DNA of 53,247 bases, from assembly GCA_910577675.1 (NCBI GenBank), contig CAJTOR010000023.1, forward strand, positions 1 through 53,247. Reading direction: 5' to 3'. The stretch is from an uncultured Lachnospiraceae bacterium. GTDB lineage: Bacteria > Bacillota > Clostridia > Lachnospirales > Lachnospiraceae. Made by a program: the position numbers and the translations under genes. Of the stretch, positions 33,437-41,625 are shown piece after piece (the first letter of the stretch is position 1; the number at the start of each line of letters is the position of its first letter). The notes beneath the pieces are model-generated. The model saw only the letters and a program-made list of their open reading frames with translations, searched no databases and was not told the origin of the DNA.

Positions 33437-35590
33437 TTATTTTGCCAGCAGCAGCATAATCTCATTGCTTCTCTCAATAAATTTTGTCATCGCCTCCGGT
33501 GCAAGCGGTTTGTGGCTGATAAGCGCCAGATCATAAAGCTGCTCGCAGAACATCGGTACATGCTCCCCTTCCTTATGCGTGAAAACATACTGTACTAAGG
33601 AGTTGTTGGCATTAAGAACCAGCGTTTCCTGGCTCGCAAACATCGAAGGATCCATGCCGTATGCATTGTACATCTTCATCATATCCTGCATTCTGCGGCT
33701 CTCCTCCGAGAGTGTCACCATCGCGGAAACTTTGACATCCTTTAATTTCTCAACCTTAACCTCAAGCTTTTCTTTCCCAAGCACCTTGCGGAACAGTTCG
33801 GTTAAGTCATCCGCCTCTTTCTTTAATTCCTCCGCATCCTCAGCGCCCACTTCCTCCTTAAATGTATCCGTCAGGTCGGAGTCAATCCGCTGGAAGCGAA
33901 TCTTGTCGTTCGCCTGCTCGAGCTGGGAAATAAACGCCTGGTCGATCGTATGTGTTAGGATTACCGCATCGATACCCTGCTCCTTAAACATGCGCACATA
34001 CTGGCTCTGCTGCTGCTCGTCGGTCACATAGTATATAACATCCTTTTTCGGCTCTTTTTCGGAAGTATCAGAACTATCACTGCTTGTACCTTCCGACTTA
34101 CCTGACTCCTGTGCATTATCGCCCTGCGCGGCAGCATCCTTATCTTCACCCTGCTGCCCTTTGGAATCCGCACTCTCAGAAGAATCCGCTCCTTCAGGAC
34201 TCTCTGCCTTAACTGCATCTTCCTGCACTTTCTTTGCCGCCTCAAGATATTCATCCACCGTAATATATTTCTTCTCCAGATTCTTATAGATAATATAATC
34301 CTTCATCTTATCGCGGAATTTCTCGTCCTTCAGACAGCCAAACTTGATAAATGGGCTGATATCATCCCAGTATTTCTCATAGTTCTCGCGCTCCACCTTG
34401 TACATACCGGAGAGCTTGTCCGCAATCTTCTTTGTGATATAATCCGAAATCTTCTTAACAAAACCGTCATTCTGCAAAGCGCTGCGGGATACGTTTAGCG
34501 GCAGGTCAGGACAGTCAATCACACCCTTTAGGAGCATCATAAACTCAGGGATCACTTCCTTGATATTATCCGCGATAAACACCTGGTTATTGTAAAGTTT
34601 AATCGTCCCCTCAATACTGTCATACTCGGTATTGATCTTAGGGAAGTAGAGGATGCCCTTTAAATTGAATGGATAATCCATATTCAGGTGTATCCAGAAC
34701 AGCGGCTCCTTGTAATCGTGGAAGACATTGCGGTAAAACTCCTTATATTTCTCCTCGGTACAGTCGTTCGGATGCTTTGTCCAGAGAGGTGCCGTGTCAT
34801 TCAACGGCTTTGGTCCTTTCTTTTTCTCCTCCTTCTCAACGGTCTGCGCCTTGCCATCCTCGGAAACCTCAGCGTCGATAATATCCTCCTCACCCTCGGC
34901 GGATTCGATATCTTCCTCTTCTACTGTCTCCTCATCTTCCGGCTTTTCCTCTATATTTTCATTCTTGAAATAAATCGGCACCGGCATAAACGAGCAATAT
35001 TTTTCAATTACTTCCTTCGCGCGGTACTCGTTCGAGAACTCATAGCTATCCTCATTCAGATAGAGCGTAATCTGCGTACCGCGGTTCGCATAATCACCCT
35101 CGCCCATCTCAAAATCAACGCCCTCCTCGGACTCCCAGTGTACCGGCTTTGCGCCCGCCTGCCAGGAAAGGGAATCGATCGTAACTTTGTGCGCCACCAT
35201 AAACGCCGAGTAAAAACCGAGACCGAAATGCCCGATAATCTGGTCTTCGTTCGTCTTGTCCTTGTATTTTTCAAGGAATGCCGCCGCGCCGGAAAACGCA
35301 ATCTGGTTAATATATTCCTTTACTTCATCCGCGGTCATACCAATCCCGTTATCGATAACTTTGATCGTTTTCTCCTCGGGATTAACCAGGATGCGGATAC
35401 AAAGTTCCTCGCCCTCCGGAATGCTGTACTCGCTCATCAGCTCCAGTTTTTTTAACTTCGTCACCGCGTCGCAACCGTTGGAGATCAACTCGCGGTAAAA
35501 GATATCATGGTCGGAATACAGCCATTTCTTAATAATCGGGAATATGTTTTCCGAATTGATCGACAAACTGCCATGCTCTGTGTTACTCAT
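33437..35590 (-). CDS. htpG: Chaperone HtpG (bacterial Hsp90) with acidic insertions
   Basis: A 717-residue Hsp90, longer than typical bacterial HtpG (about 620-630). The N-terminal ATPase has RELISNGCDAVTKLKK (Glu34), VIDNGIGMTADEV (Asp80) and GHFGLGFYSAFMVAHKV; the middle domain has LFWIHLNMDYPFNLKGILYF and LPLNVSRSALQNDGFVKKI. Two acidic low-complexity segments are inserted: about 212-263 (EEKPEDEETVEEEDIES and following), at the N-middle boundary where eukaryotic Hsp90 has its charged linker, and about 455-516 (Ser/Asp/Gln/Glu-rich) in the later middle domain. It folds client proteins under stress. Regulation is visible: a strong promoter and a perfect CIRCE element lie upstream, indicating HrcA control. 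Confidence 0.96.
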   Translation of the reverse strand: MSNTEHGSLSINSENIFPIIKKWLYSDHDIFYRELISNGCDAVTKLKKLELMSEYSIPEGEELCIRILVNPEEKTIKVIDNGIGMTADEVKEYINQIAFSGAAAFLEKYKDKTNEDQIIGHFGLGFYSAFMVAHKVTIDSLSWQAGAKPVHWESEEGVDFEMGEGDYANRGTQITLYLNEDSYEFSNEYRAKEVIEKYCSFMPVPIYFKNENIEEKPEDEETVEEEDIESAEGEEDIIDAEVSEDGKAQTVEKEEKKKGPKPLNDTAPLWTKHPNDCTEEKYKEFYRNVFHDYKEPLFWIHLNMDYPFNLKGILYFPKINTEYDSIEGTIKLYNNQVFIADNIKEVIPEFMMLLKGVIDCPDLPLNVSRSALQNDGFVKKISDYITKKIADKLSGMYKVERENYEKYWDDISPFIKFGCLKDEKFRDKMKDYIIYKNLEKKYITVDEYLEAAKKVQEDAVKAESPEGADSSESADSKGQQGEDKDAAAQGDNAQESGKSEGTSSDSSDTSEKEPKKDVIYYVTDEQQQSQYVRMFKEQGIDAVILTHTIDQAFISQLEQANDKIRFQRIDSDLTDTFKEEVGAEDAEELKKEADDLTELFRKVLGKEKLEVKVEKLKDVKVSAMVTLSEESRRMQDMMKMYNAYGMDPSMFASQETLVLNANNSLVQYVFTHKEGEHVPMFCEQLYDLALISHKPLAPEAMTKFIERSNEIMLLLAK

Positions 35591-35736
35591 GAAAAAATCA
35601 CTCCTTTTTTATAATTTCAGGCATCCCGCCCGTTTTTAACCAGGGCGTATCCGGAAGCTAATTTCCGCCACCTGTATATCACAATTTGCGGAAATTAGTT
35701 TTCAGACACCCTAACTGTGTTTTTAACGTTAAAGAT

Positions 35737-35765
35737 ACTATACTACCAAGACATTCAAATGTCAA
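35737..35765 (-). promoter_or_regulatory. Predicted SigA promoter of htpG
   Basis: On the minus strand TTGACA (35760-35765), 17 bases, TATAGT (35737-35742). It leaves a leader of about 140 bases before the start codon at 35590. Confidence 0.85.
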
Positions 35766-35772
35766 TAAGAAA

Positions 35773-35799
35773 TTAGCACTCAATCATATCGAGTGCTAA
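35773..35799. promoter_or_regulatory. CIRCE element (HrcA operator)
   Basis: TTAGCACTC, nine bases, GAGTGCTAA: a perfect match to the CIRCE inverted repeat. It lies seven bases upstream of the htpG -35 element rather than over the start site. Confidence 0.96.
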
Positions 35800-35889
35800 T
35801 AATTTAGATTTTCTTTATAATTAGTTATCCCCACCCCGAAAAAATCCCCATTCCGGTAACAGGCCAGGCATTATCTTCCCTGTCCGCTC

Positions 35890-36384
35890 TCACTCTTCAA
35901 ACATAATCCCGTGCCCTTTTAAAAATTCACGCACCCAGGCATCAAATTCACGCTCAAACATCTTATCCATCACAAAACTGCAAAAGCCAACTCCGGTCAC
36001 AAGCATCAGTTCCCCCGCCTGGAATTTGATGTTTAAGTACGCCCCCGCAATATCTTTTATATCAAGCTTTGCCCCGGAATCCGCAAGTACCTTCCCCAGT
36101 ATATCCTTTGGCAATTGCAGCACAAGTGTTAATTGTCTCGGTGTCTTTGCCCCCCGGATCACCGAAAACACAAGCGGCTTTAACTCCGACCAGAGCATAA
36201 AATCCGGTTCTGTCAAACTGCAAAGCTCCTCCTCCGTGTAGAAATCATGATTGCGATGCCCGTTAAACGAAAAACCGGCAGCCATCTGAACCTGCCCCTC
36301 CCTCACGGCAAAGGTATCAAAATCCTCCCTCTGGAACAGCCTTGCCATAAAATTTTTCACTTCCCTGATCTGAAATGCTACCAT
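35890..36384 (-). CDS. DUF5721-like protein
   Basis: A 164-residue cytoplasmic protein. It begins MVAFQIREVKNFMARLFQRE with GGAGGGGG upstream of the ATG. Further recognisable blocks are FSFNGHRNHDFYTEEEL, WSELKPLVFSVIRGAKTPRQ and FQAGELMLVTGVGFCSFVMD. These match a small family in Lachnospiraceae that I recall as DUF5721; the assignment is from memory of sequence style. No catalytic motif or membrane segment is seen. Divergent from no obvious partner; upstream of it lies htpG with a separate promoter. Function unknown. Confidence 0.75.
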   Translation of the reverse strand: MVAFQIREVKNFMARLFQREDFDTFAVREGQVQMAAGFSFNGHRNHDFYTEEELCSLTEPDFMLWSELKPLVFSVIRGAKTPRQLTLVLQLPKDILGKVLADSGAKLDIKDIAGAYLNIKFQAGELMLVTGVGFCSFVMDKMFEREFDAWVREFLKGHGIMFEE

Positions 36385-36522
36385 ATCCCCCTCCGTAACT
36401 TACAATAATTTCCAATTCTTAACAGGAATAGATCCGTTTTCTTTTCCAAACTTTTTGTAAATATTTCCGCCCCCACTTACATGAATAATCCCTAAAAAAA
36501 ACGCAATAATAATTCCCACAAT

Positions 36523-36540
36523 GAAATCCGGCCGGATTTC
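36523..36540. repeat. Perfect 18-base palindrome
   Basis: GAAATCCGGCCGGATTTC is self-complementary over all 18 bases. It lies 60 bases before the small Cys-rich gene in the otherwise featureless 36385-36599 stretch and could be an operator of that gene. Confidence 0.5.
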
Positions 36541-36599
36541 TTGTTCTAATAAATGTAGGCATAAAAGCAAACATTACAATCCCGAAAGGAGCGATTTCC

Positions 36600-36806
36600 A
36601 TGAGAGCAAGCGAAACCACTTACGAAAAAGTTGCGGAAAACTGTAGCGCTTTCGAGCCAAAAAAAGATGCCGAGCGGACAACTAACAGCACCTGCGATTC
36701 GTGCTGCTGCAATGTTTCCTGCACCACCTGCAAGTATTTCGACACCGACGAACATTGCGTACTCGACCTTTACGACAAAATCGTAAAAGATCACCATTTC
36801 GAGTAA
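36600..36806 (+). CDS. Small cysteine-rich protein
   Basis: A 68-residue plus-strand gene. GAAAGGAG lies eight bases before ATG 36600, and a strong terminator follows 12 bases after the stop. After a helical N-terminus (MRASETTYEKVAENCSAFEP) the protein has seven cysteines in 24 residues (CDSCCCNVSCTTCKYFDTDE, then HC), followed by an acidic helix. The CxxC-type clusters suggest metal binding, for example a small zinc or iron-sulfur protein. It resembles short Cys-rich hypothetical proteins of Clostridia and lacks the SCIFF-type spacing and any radical SAM partner nearby. Confidence 0.8.
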   Translation: MRASETTYEKVAENCSAFEPKKDAERTTNSTCDSCCCNVSCTTCKYFDTDEHCVLDLYDKIVKDHHFE

Positions 36807-36818
36807 ATAGTAAGTTTT

Positions 36819-36859
36819 CCGGAAGGAACAAAGGGGCATGGTGCCCTTGTCCCTTCCGG
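36819..36859. terminator. Bidirectional terminator between the Cys-rich gene and traX-like gene
   Basis: CCGGAAGG(A)ACAA and TTGT(C)CCTTCCGG frame an inner GGGCA/TGCCC stem, giving a long hairpin between convergent genes ending at 36806 and 36868. Confidence 0.8.
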
Positions 36860-36867
36860 ATTCCGTT

Positions 36868-37599
36868 TCAGAGATAATACATCCAGTATCCTATCCCTCC
36901 AAGCACAAGAAGGTGCAGGGGATAGAATGCGTAAAATGCATATTTTATCCTTGGTCCGCGCTCCCCGTTATACAGGAAAACCGGGATAAATGCAAAAAGC
37001 CCCGCCAGCTCCAAAATATTGACAAAGAATACAAAAACCAACGCACTTCCGACAAAAATCCAAATCTTTTTTCCGCGGAACAGGTAAAATACCATAATCA
37101 AAAGGATTCCGCCCATACCATAATCCGTTTTTAAACATTGCGCGGCATATCCGATCCCCACAATTGCCATTACACCCAGGGTATTAAAAATCAGCGGCTG
37201 CAACAAATATTTCATCTTAATCCACTCATATAAATACATCAGCACCAGACCAAGCAGTAGAGTAATCATAACATTCTGGTACGAAAATAATTCACGAATC
37301 CGTATCTGTTTTCCTGTTACCTGAAAAGCCAGGTCAAAAGGAAATTCTGAAATCAGCGCGAAAACTGCCATTCTCGCCATATATTTTCTTCTGTCACGGG
37401 TGCGGAAAAACCCCTCCACAAGCAAAAAGCAGTAAATTGGAAATGCAATCCGCCCAATCAGCCTTCCCGCCAGATAAACGGAGGAGATACCGCCGTAAGC
37501 GTGATGCGATAATCTCCCCATCTGGGGAATAAAAATCTCCGTAAAATGGTCAATAAACATTGTTGCGCATGCAATTAGTTTTAAAACGAATGTGTTCAT
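36868..37599 (-). CDS. TraX-family membrane protein
   Basis: A 243-residue polytopic protein with seven or eight hydrophobic helices. The opening LKLIACATMFIDHFTEIF, then GRIAFPIYCFLLVEGFFRTR and YMARMAVFALISEFPFDLAF, is diagnostic of the TraX family, named for the acetylase of F-pilin; the closing YAFYAFYPLHLLVLGGI is also typical. Chromosomal members in Firmicutes are thought to acetylate a surface component, but no target is known. AAGGAATG precedes the ATG. No conjugation genes are nearby. Confidence 0.92.
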   Translation of the reverse strand: MNTFVLKLIACATMFIDHFTEIFIPQMGRLSHHAYGGISSVYLAGRLIGRIAFPIYCFLLVEGFFRTRDRRKYMARMAVFALISEFPFDLAFQVTGKQIRIRELFSYQNVMITLLLGLVLMYLYEWIKMKYLLQPLIFNTLGVMAIVGIGYAAQCLKTDYGMGGILLIMVFYLFRGKKIWIFVGSALVFVFFVNILELAGLFAFIPVFLYNGERGPRIKYAFYAFYPLHLLVLGGIGYWMYYL

Positions 37600-37672
37600 A
37601 TCATTCCTTCCCCAGAAGTTCCCCCGCTTCTTATCCTTCCATAACCATTATTTCCTACATTCCCAAATACCT

Positions 37673-39757
37673 CTATATTCCGCTCTCCTTTTTTTCGACA
37701 TCCCTTCCTGTCTTCTCCTGTGTTTCAGTATTTTTCTTACAATTTTTCCCGATAAAAAGTGCAACCGAGCGCGCTGGCACCTCGAAAGTCCGCTGCCTTA
37801 TACCCGCTGCCTTTTCAGGAGGCACATCCCCGCTTTTAGTGCAATCCCTATCGGAGCAAAGCAGAAAAGTCAGTTCCTCCCCGTCGCTGATATCCGGAAG
37901 GTCAAATACATGCGGTTCCCAATGCATATTTGCCGCAATATAAATACTCTGATCAGTTGACTTGCCGTCAACCATCGCATATTTCCCGCAAAAAAGCATG
38001 GCAAGCGTGCGGCTGTAATTTGAGTAGTCCGGATACCATGCCTTTGTGCCGTGGCGCGATACGTCCGGACAGCCACAGGAAATATAATCCATCCCTTTAA
38101 GGGGGCGTTTATTTCTCAATACCGGATGTTCCCTGCGCAGCGCAATAAGCTGTTTAACAAATTCAAACTGGTCTTTGTTTGCCCGCAGTTCCCGCCAGGA
38201 TACCCAGCCGGTTTCATTGTCCTGGCAGTAAGCATTATTATTTCCTGCCTGTGAGTTCCCAAACTCATCGCCCGCTAAAAGCATCGGGGTTCCCAGCGAA
38301 GTAAAAAGCAAAATCAGCGCGTTCCTGCGCATACGGCTGCGCAGTTTAAGGATTTTCTTCTTCTTTGTCGCTCCTTCCGCACCGCAGTTCCAACTAAAAT
38401 TATAGTCCGTCCCGTCCCTGTTCTCCTCCCCGTTCGCCTCATTGTGCTTCACATCGTAGGCATAGACATCCGCCAGGGTAAAACCATTGTGATCGGCGAC
38501 ATAATTAATTATCCCGACATCTGTGCACTGGCGCTCAAGCCGCGCTGCCACCGCGCCCACCATCTCCTCATCGCCCTTGACAAAACGGCGGATATCCTGC
38601 AAAAACCCCTCGTTGTATTCCGCAAGCACCGCTTTATATTCAGGTTCACAGGGACTTACGGCATGTTTGTAGAAAGGAATCCCCAATCCCGTTAAACCCT
38701 CTCCAAACCCGCTCACTCTCCGTATTCCCCCGATATCCCCAAATCCTGTTGACAATATTTTTATTCCCGCTAACTCCGGACAGAGTGCAGCCATATGCGC
38801 AGGGTATAAACTGGTGTTGTAGCGGAAGCCATCCACATGGTATTCCCTCACCCAAAAAACCAGACAGTCGCGGATCAAATTCGGATTGTCCGTCGGCTGG
38901 AAATTCATCTCAAGCAATACTTCAATCCCACTCTCGTGCATCCCCGCCACCATCTCTTTAAATTCCGAGGAAACAAGGCAGGGTTTTGAGGCGTAGGAAG
39001 CCTTGGGGGCAAAATAACTGCTCTCCTTTGCAAACCCCCAGTAATTGACGCTGCATCCTGCCCCGCCCTCCTGTGGCACAGTCAGATCCCGCAGTGGTTT
39101 CGCGTAAGCTGGAAGCCCGCCATAAATTTCCTTTCCACTTAAAACCTCATCAAACTCCACACAGGGCATAAGCAGCAGCGCATTCACCCCAAGTTCTAAC
39201 AGATATGGTTTTTTCTCAAGCAGCCCACGGTATGTTCCCCTATGGCGCACCCCGGGAGCGGTCATAGTGAACCCCCGCACATGCAGTTTATACATAATCA
39301 TGTCCTGGTAAGCAAGCCGCGGAGGATTATCGTTTACAAAAGAATACGGGTGGTAAGGTGCCGTCCACCCATTCTTTTTCGCATAATACCGGTATGCCAT
39401 CCTCTCATCCGCCGTCCCAAAACACTCCCCCTGCATCCCGAAATTCTCCCTGCCAACGATATGTTTTACATACGGGTCCAGAAATTCTTTTCCCTCCACC
39501 GCATAGCGGTAGCCAAAACAATCCGGCAATCCTTCCTTTTTAAGGCGCGCCCGGAATATCCCGGGCATCTTATCCATCGCAAAAAGCGACAGGTTCTCTG
39601 CCGCTTCGCCTTTTTCCAAATCATAAATGCGCAGCTCGCATGTTCCGGTTCCCGGCAGGAATACTGTAAATTCATAGTATCCGCCGTCCTCTCCCACGCC
39701 GAGCGATATCGGAAGGTTGCCTGATGTTGTCTGTGTGTTTTTTGCCTCTGCCCTCAT
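37673..39757 (-). CDS. GH13 isoamylase/GlgX-like protein lacking catalytic residues
   Basis: A 694-residue cytoplasmic protein of glycogen-debranching type. A CBM48-like N-terminal domain (about 15-125) is followed by an alpha-amylase barrel (MIMYKLHVRGFT; region I at about 278-287) and a C-terminal beta domain. The catalytic triad is absent: region II reads VDGFRYNTS, with Asn314 in place of the nucleophile Asp; region III reads KILSTGFGDIGG, with Thr337 where the acid/base Glu belongs; region IV reads YVADHNGFTLAD, with Asn424 in place of the stabilising Asp. Non-catalytic motifs such as TPMLLAGDEFGNSQAGNNNA and YCQDNETGWVSW remain well kept. This suggests a conserved pseudoenzyme, perhaps a glycan-binding or regulatory protein. 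GGGAGG precedes the start. Confidence 0.88.
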   Translation of the reverse strand: MRAEAKNTQTTSGNLPISLGVGEDGGYYEFTVFLPGTGTCELRIYDLEKGEAAENLSLFAMDKMPGIFRARLKKEGLPDCFGYRYAVEGKEFLDPYVKHIVGRENFGMQGECFGTADERMAYRYYAKKNGWTAPYHPYSFVNDNPPRLAYQDMIMYKLHVRGFTMTAPGVRHRGTYRGLLEKKPYLLELGVNALLLMPCVEFDEVLSGKEIYGGLPAYAKPLRDLTVPQEGGAGCSVNYWGFAKESSYFAPKASYASKPCLVSSEFKEMVAGMHESGIEVLLEMNFQPTDNPNLIRDCLVFWVREYHVDGFRYNTSLYPAHMAALCPELAGIKILSTGFGDIGGIRRVSGFGEGLTGLGIPFYKHAVSPCEPEYKAVLAEYNEGFLQDIRRFVKGDEEMVGAVAARLERQCTDVGIINYVADHNGFTLADVYAYDVKHNEANGEENRDGTDYNFSWNCGAEGATKKKKILKLRSRMRRNALILLFTSLGTPMLLAGDEFGNSQAGNNNAYCQDNETGWVSWRELRANKDQFEFVKQLIALRREHPVLRNKRPLKGMDYISCGCPDVSRHGTKAWYPDYSNYSRTLAMLFCGKYAMVDGKSTDQSIYIAANMHWEPHVFDLPDISDGEELTFLLCSDRDCTKSGDVPPEKAAGIRQRTFEVPARSVALFIGKNCKKNTETQEKTGRDVEKKESGI

Positions 39758-39792
39758 TCTTGTCCTCCCTGTGTCTGTCGCCTTCTGCTGTC

Positions 39793-41448
39793 TCAGTCTT
39801 CCCCGTCAAGTTCCTCCAAGTTTTCCTCCACTACCTGCACCTGCAAACTCTGCCTCCTGCGCACGGCAATATCGCTGTCAAGATATTCATCATAAGTTGT
39901 AATCTTGTCAACCAGCCCCTCCGGCGTAACCTCCATAATGCGGTTTGCAATGGTCTGGATAAACTGGTGGTCAAGCGAAGTAAACAGCAAAACACCCGAA
40001 AATTTAATCAGCCCATTGTTCAGCGCCGTGATCGACTCCATATCAAGATGGTTTGTCGGCTCGTCCATAATCAGCACATTTGCGCCCATAATCATCATTT
40101 TGGACAGCATGACGCGCACGCGCTCCCCTCCGGAAAGCACATTCACTTTCTTTGTGCCCTCCTCCCCCGCAAACAGCATCCTGCCCATAAAGCCGCGCAC
40201 ATAAGTGACATCCTTCTCCGGCGAATATGGCATCAGCCAGTCCACAATCGTATCCTCACATGAGAATTCCTTTGTATTATCCTTAGGGAAATACGCCTGC
40301 GACGTAGTTACCCCCCATTTGTATTCGCCCGAATCCGGCTCAAGTTCGCCCGCCAAAATCTTAAAGAGCGTCGTGCTCGCAAGTGTATTTGCCCCGACAA
40401 ATGCCACCTTATCGCCCTTGTTCAAAATAAAGGAAATATTATCAAGCACCTTCACGCCATCCACGGTCTTAGAAAGATTTTTAACCGTAAGCACTTCATT
40501 GCCGATCTCTCTCGCCGGGCGGAAATCAATATATGGGTACTTGCGCGAGGAAGGTTTGATCTCATCAAGTTCAATTTTTTCAAGTGCCCTCTTTCTCGAT
40601 GTCGCCTGTTTTGATTTGGAAGCGTTAGCCGAAAAGCGCTGGATAAACTCCTGCAATTCCTTGATTTTTTCCTCTTTCTTCTTGTTCGCTTCCTTCATCT
40701 GCTTAATCATCAGCTGGCTTGACTCATACCAGAAATCATAATTTCCTGCATAGAGCTGGATTTTTGCATAGTCGATATCCGCAATCTGCGTGCAGACCTT
40801 ATTCAGGAAATAGCGGTCATGCGACACGACAATCACAGTGTTTTCAAAATTAATCAGGAATTCCTCGAGCCAGCGGATCGCCTCAAGATCAAGATGGTTC
40901 GTCGGCTCGTCGAGCAGCAGGATATCCGGGTTTCCAAAAAGCGCCTGGGCAAGCAGCACCTTTACTTTCTGGCTGCCGTTCAACTCCGCCATCTGTTTCT
41001 CATGCAAATCATTTTCAATGCCAAGCCCGTTTAAAAGCGTTGCCGCATCCGATTCCGCCTCCCAGCCGTTTAAAGTGGCAAACTCAGCCTCAAGCTCGCT
41101 CGCCCTTATACCGTCCTCCTCGGTGAAATCTTCCTTCGCATAGATCGTATCCTTTTCCTTCATAATCTCGTACAGCCGCCCATTCCCCATTATAACCGTA
41201 TTGAGGACATTGTACGCATCATATTTAAAATGATCCTGCTGCAAGAAAGAGAGGCGCTGTCCCGGTGTAATAATGATCTCGCCCTTGCTCGGCTCAATCT
41301 GCCCGGATAAAATCTTTAGGAACGTTGATTTTCCCGCTCCGTTCGCACCGATCAGACCATAACAGTTCCCCTCGGTAAACTTAATATTTACATCCTCGAA
41401 TAATGCTCTTTTTCCAATCCTCAACGTAACATTACTTGCCTGAATCAT
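39793..41448 (-). CDS. ABC-F family ATPase (YkpA/YbiT-like)
   Basis: A 551-residue soluble protein with two ABC ATPase domains and no membrane part, typical of the ribosome-acting ABC-F proteins. Domain 1 has GANGAGKST (34-42), signature LNGSQ (156-160) and LLLDEPTNHLD; a charged linker with KQMKEANKKKEEKIKELQEF and SKSKQATSRKRALEK (about 245-295) lies between domains. Domain 2 has LSGGE (438-442) and LIMDEPTNHLD, but its P-loop reads GANTLASTT (352-360), with Ser358 instead of the Lys. The family resolves stalled or perturbed ribosomes. The AAAGGT ribosome binding site is weak. It ends 36 bases before the GH13 gene start. Confidence 0.93.
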   Translation of the reverse strand: MIQASNVTLRIGKRALFEDVNIKFTEGNCYGLIGANGAGKSTFLKILSGQIEPSKGEIIITPGQRLSFLQQDHFKYDAYNVLNTVIMGNGRLYEIMKEKDTIYAKEDFTEEDGIRASELEAEFATLNGWEAESDAATLLNGLGIENDLHEKQMAELNGSQKVKVLLAQALFGNPDILLLDEPTNHLDLEAIRWLEEFLINFENTVIVVSHDRYFLNKVCTQIADIDYAKIQLYAGNYDFWYESSQLMIKQMKEANKKKEEKIKELQEFIQRFSANASKSKQATSRKRALEKIELDEIKPSSRKYPYIDFRPAREIGNEVLTVKNLSKTVDGVKVLDNISFILNKGDKVAFVGANTLASTTLFKILAGELEPDSGEYKWGVTTSQAYFPKDNTKEFSCEDTIVDWLMPYSPEKDVTYVRGFMGRMLFAGEEGTKKVNVLSGGERVRVMLSKMMIMGANVLIMDEPTNHLDMESITALNNGLIKFSGVLLFTSLDHQFIQTIANRIMEVTPEGLVDKITTYDEYLDSDIAVRRRQSLQVQVVEENLEELDGED

Positions 41449-41625
41449 ATCACATATAACCTTTCTTCTTATATTTAATCCACACCGGATTTTTTTGCCT
41501 GGCTTTTACGCTTCTTTCCGGCGCACCGGTCTGCCCGGGATTTTATTTACAGTAAATTAATTTTACAGAGAAATCCAGGATTTTGCAAGCCCTTTTTCCA
41601 AACTTTCCAACTTTATCAAAGAAAA

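Noticed and set aside
36600..36806. SCIFF-type ribosomally made peptide precursor
   Set aside because: Cysteine spacing does not match the SCIFF pattern and no radical SAM maturase gene is adjacent.
36868..37599. Conjugative element because of the TraX homolog
   Set aside because: TraX-family proteins are common chromosomal proteins in Firmicutes, and no relaxase, coupling protein or type IV secretion gene is present.
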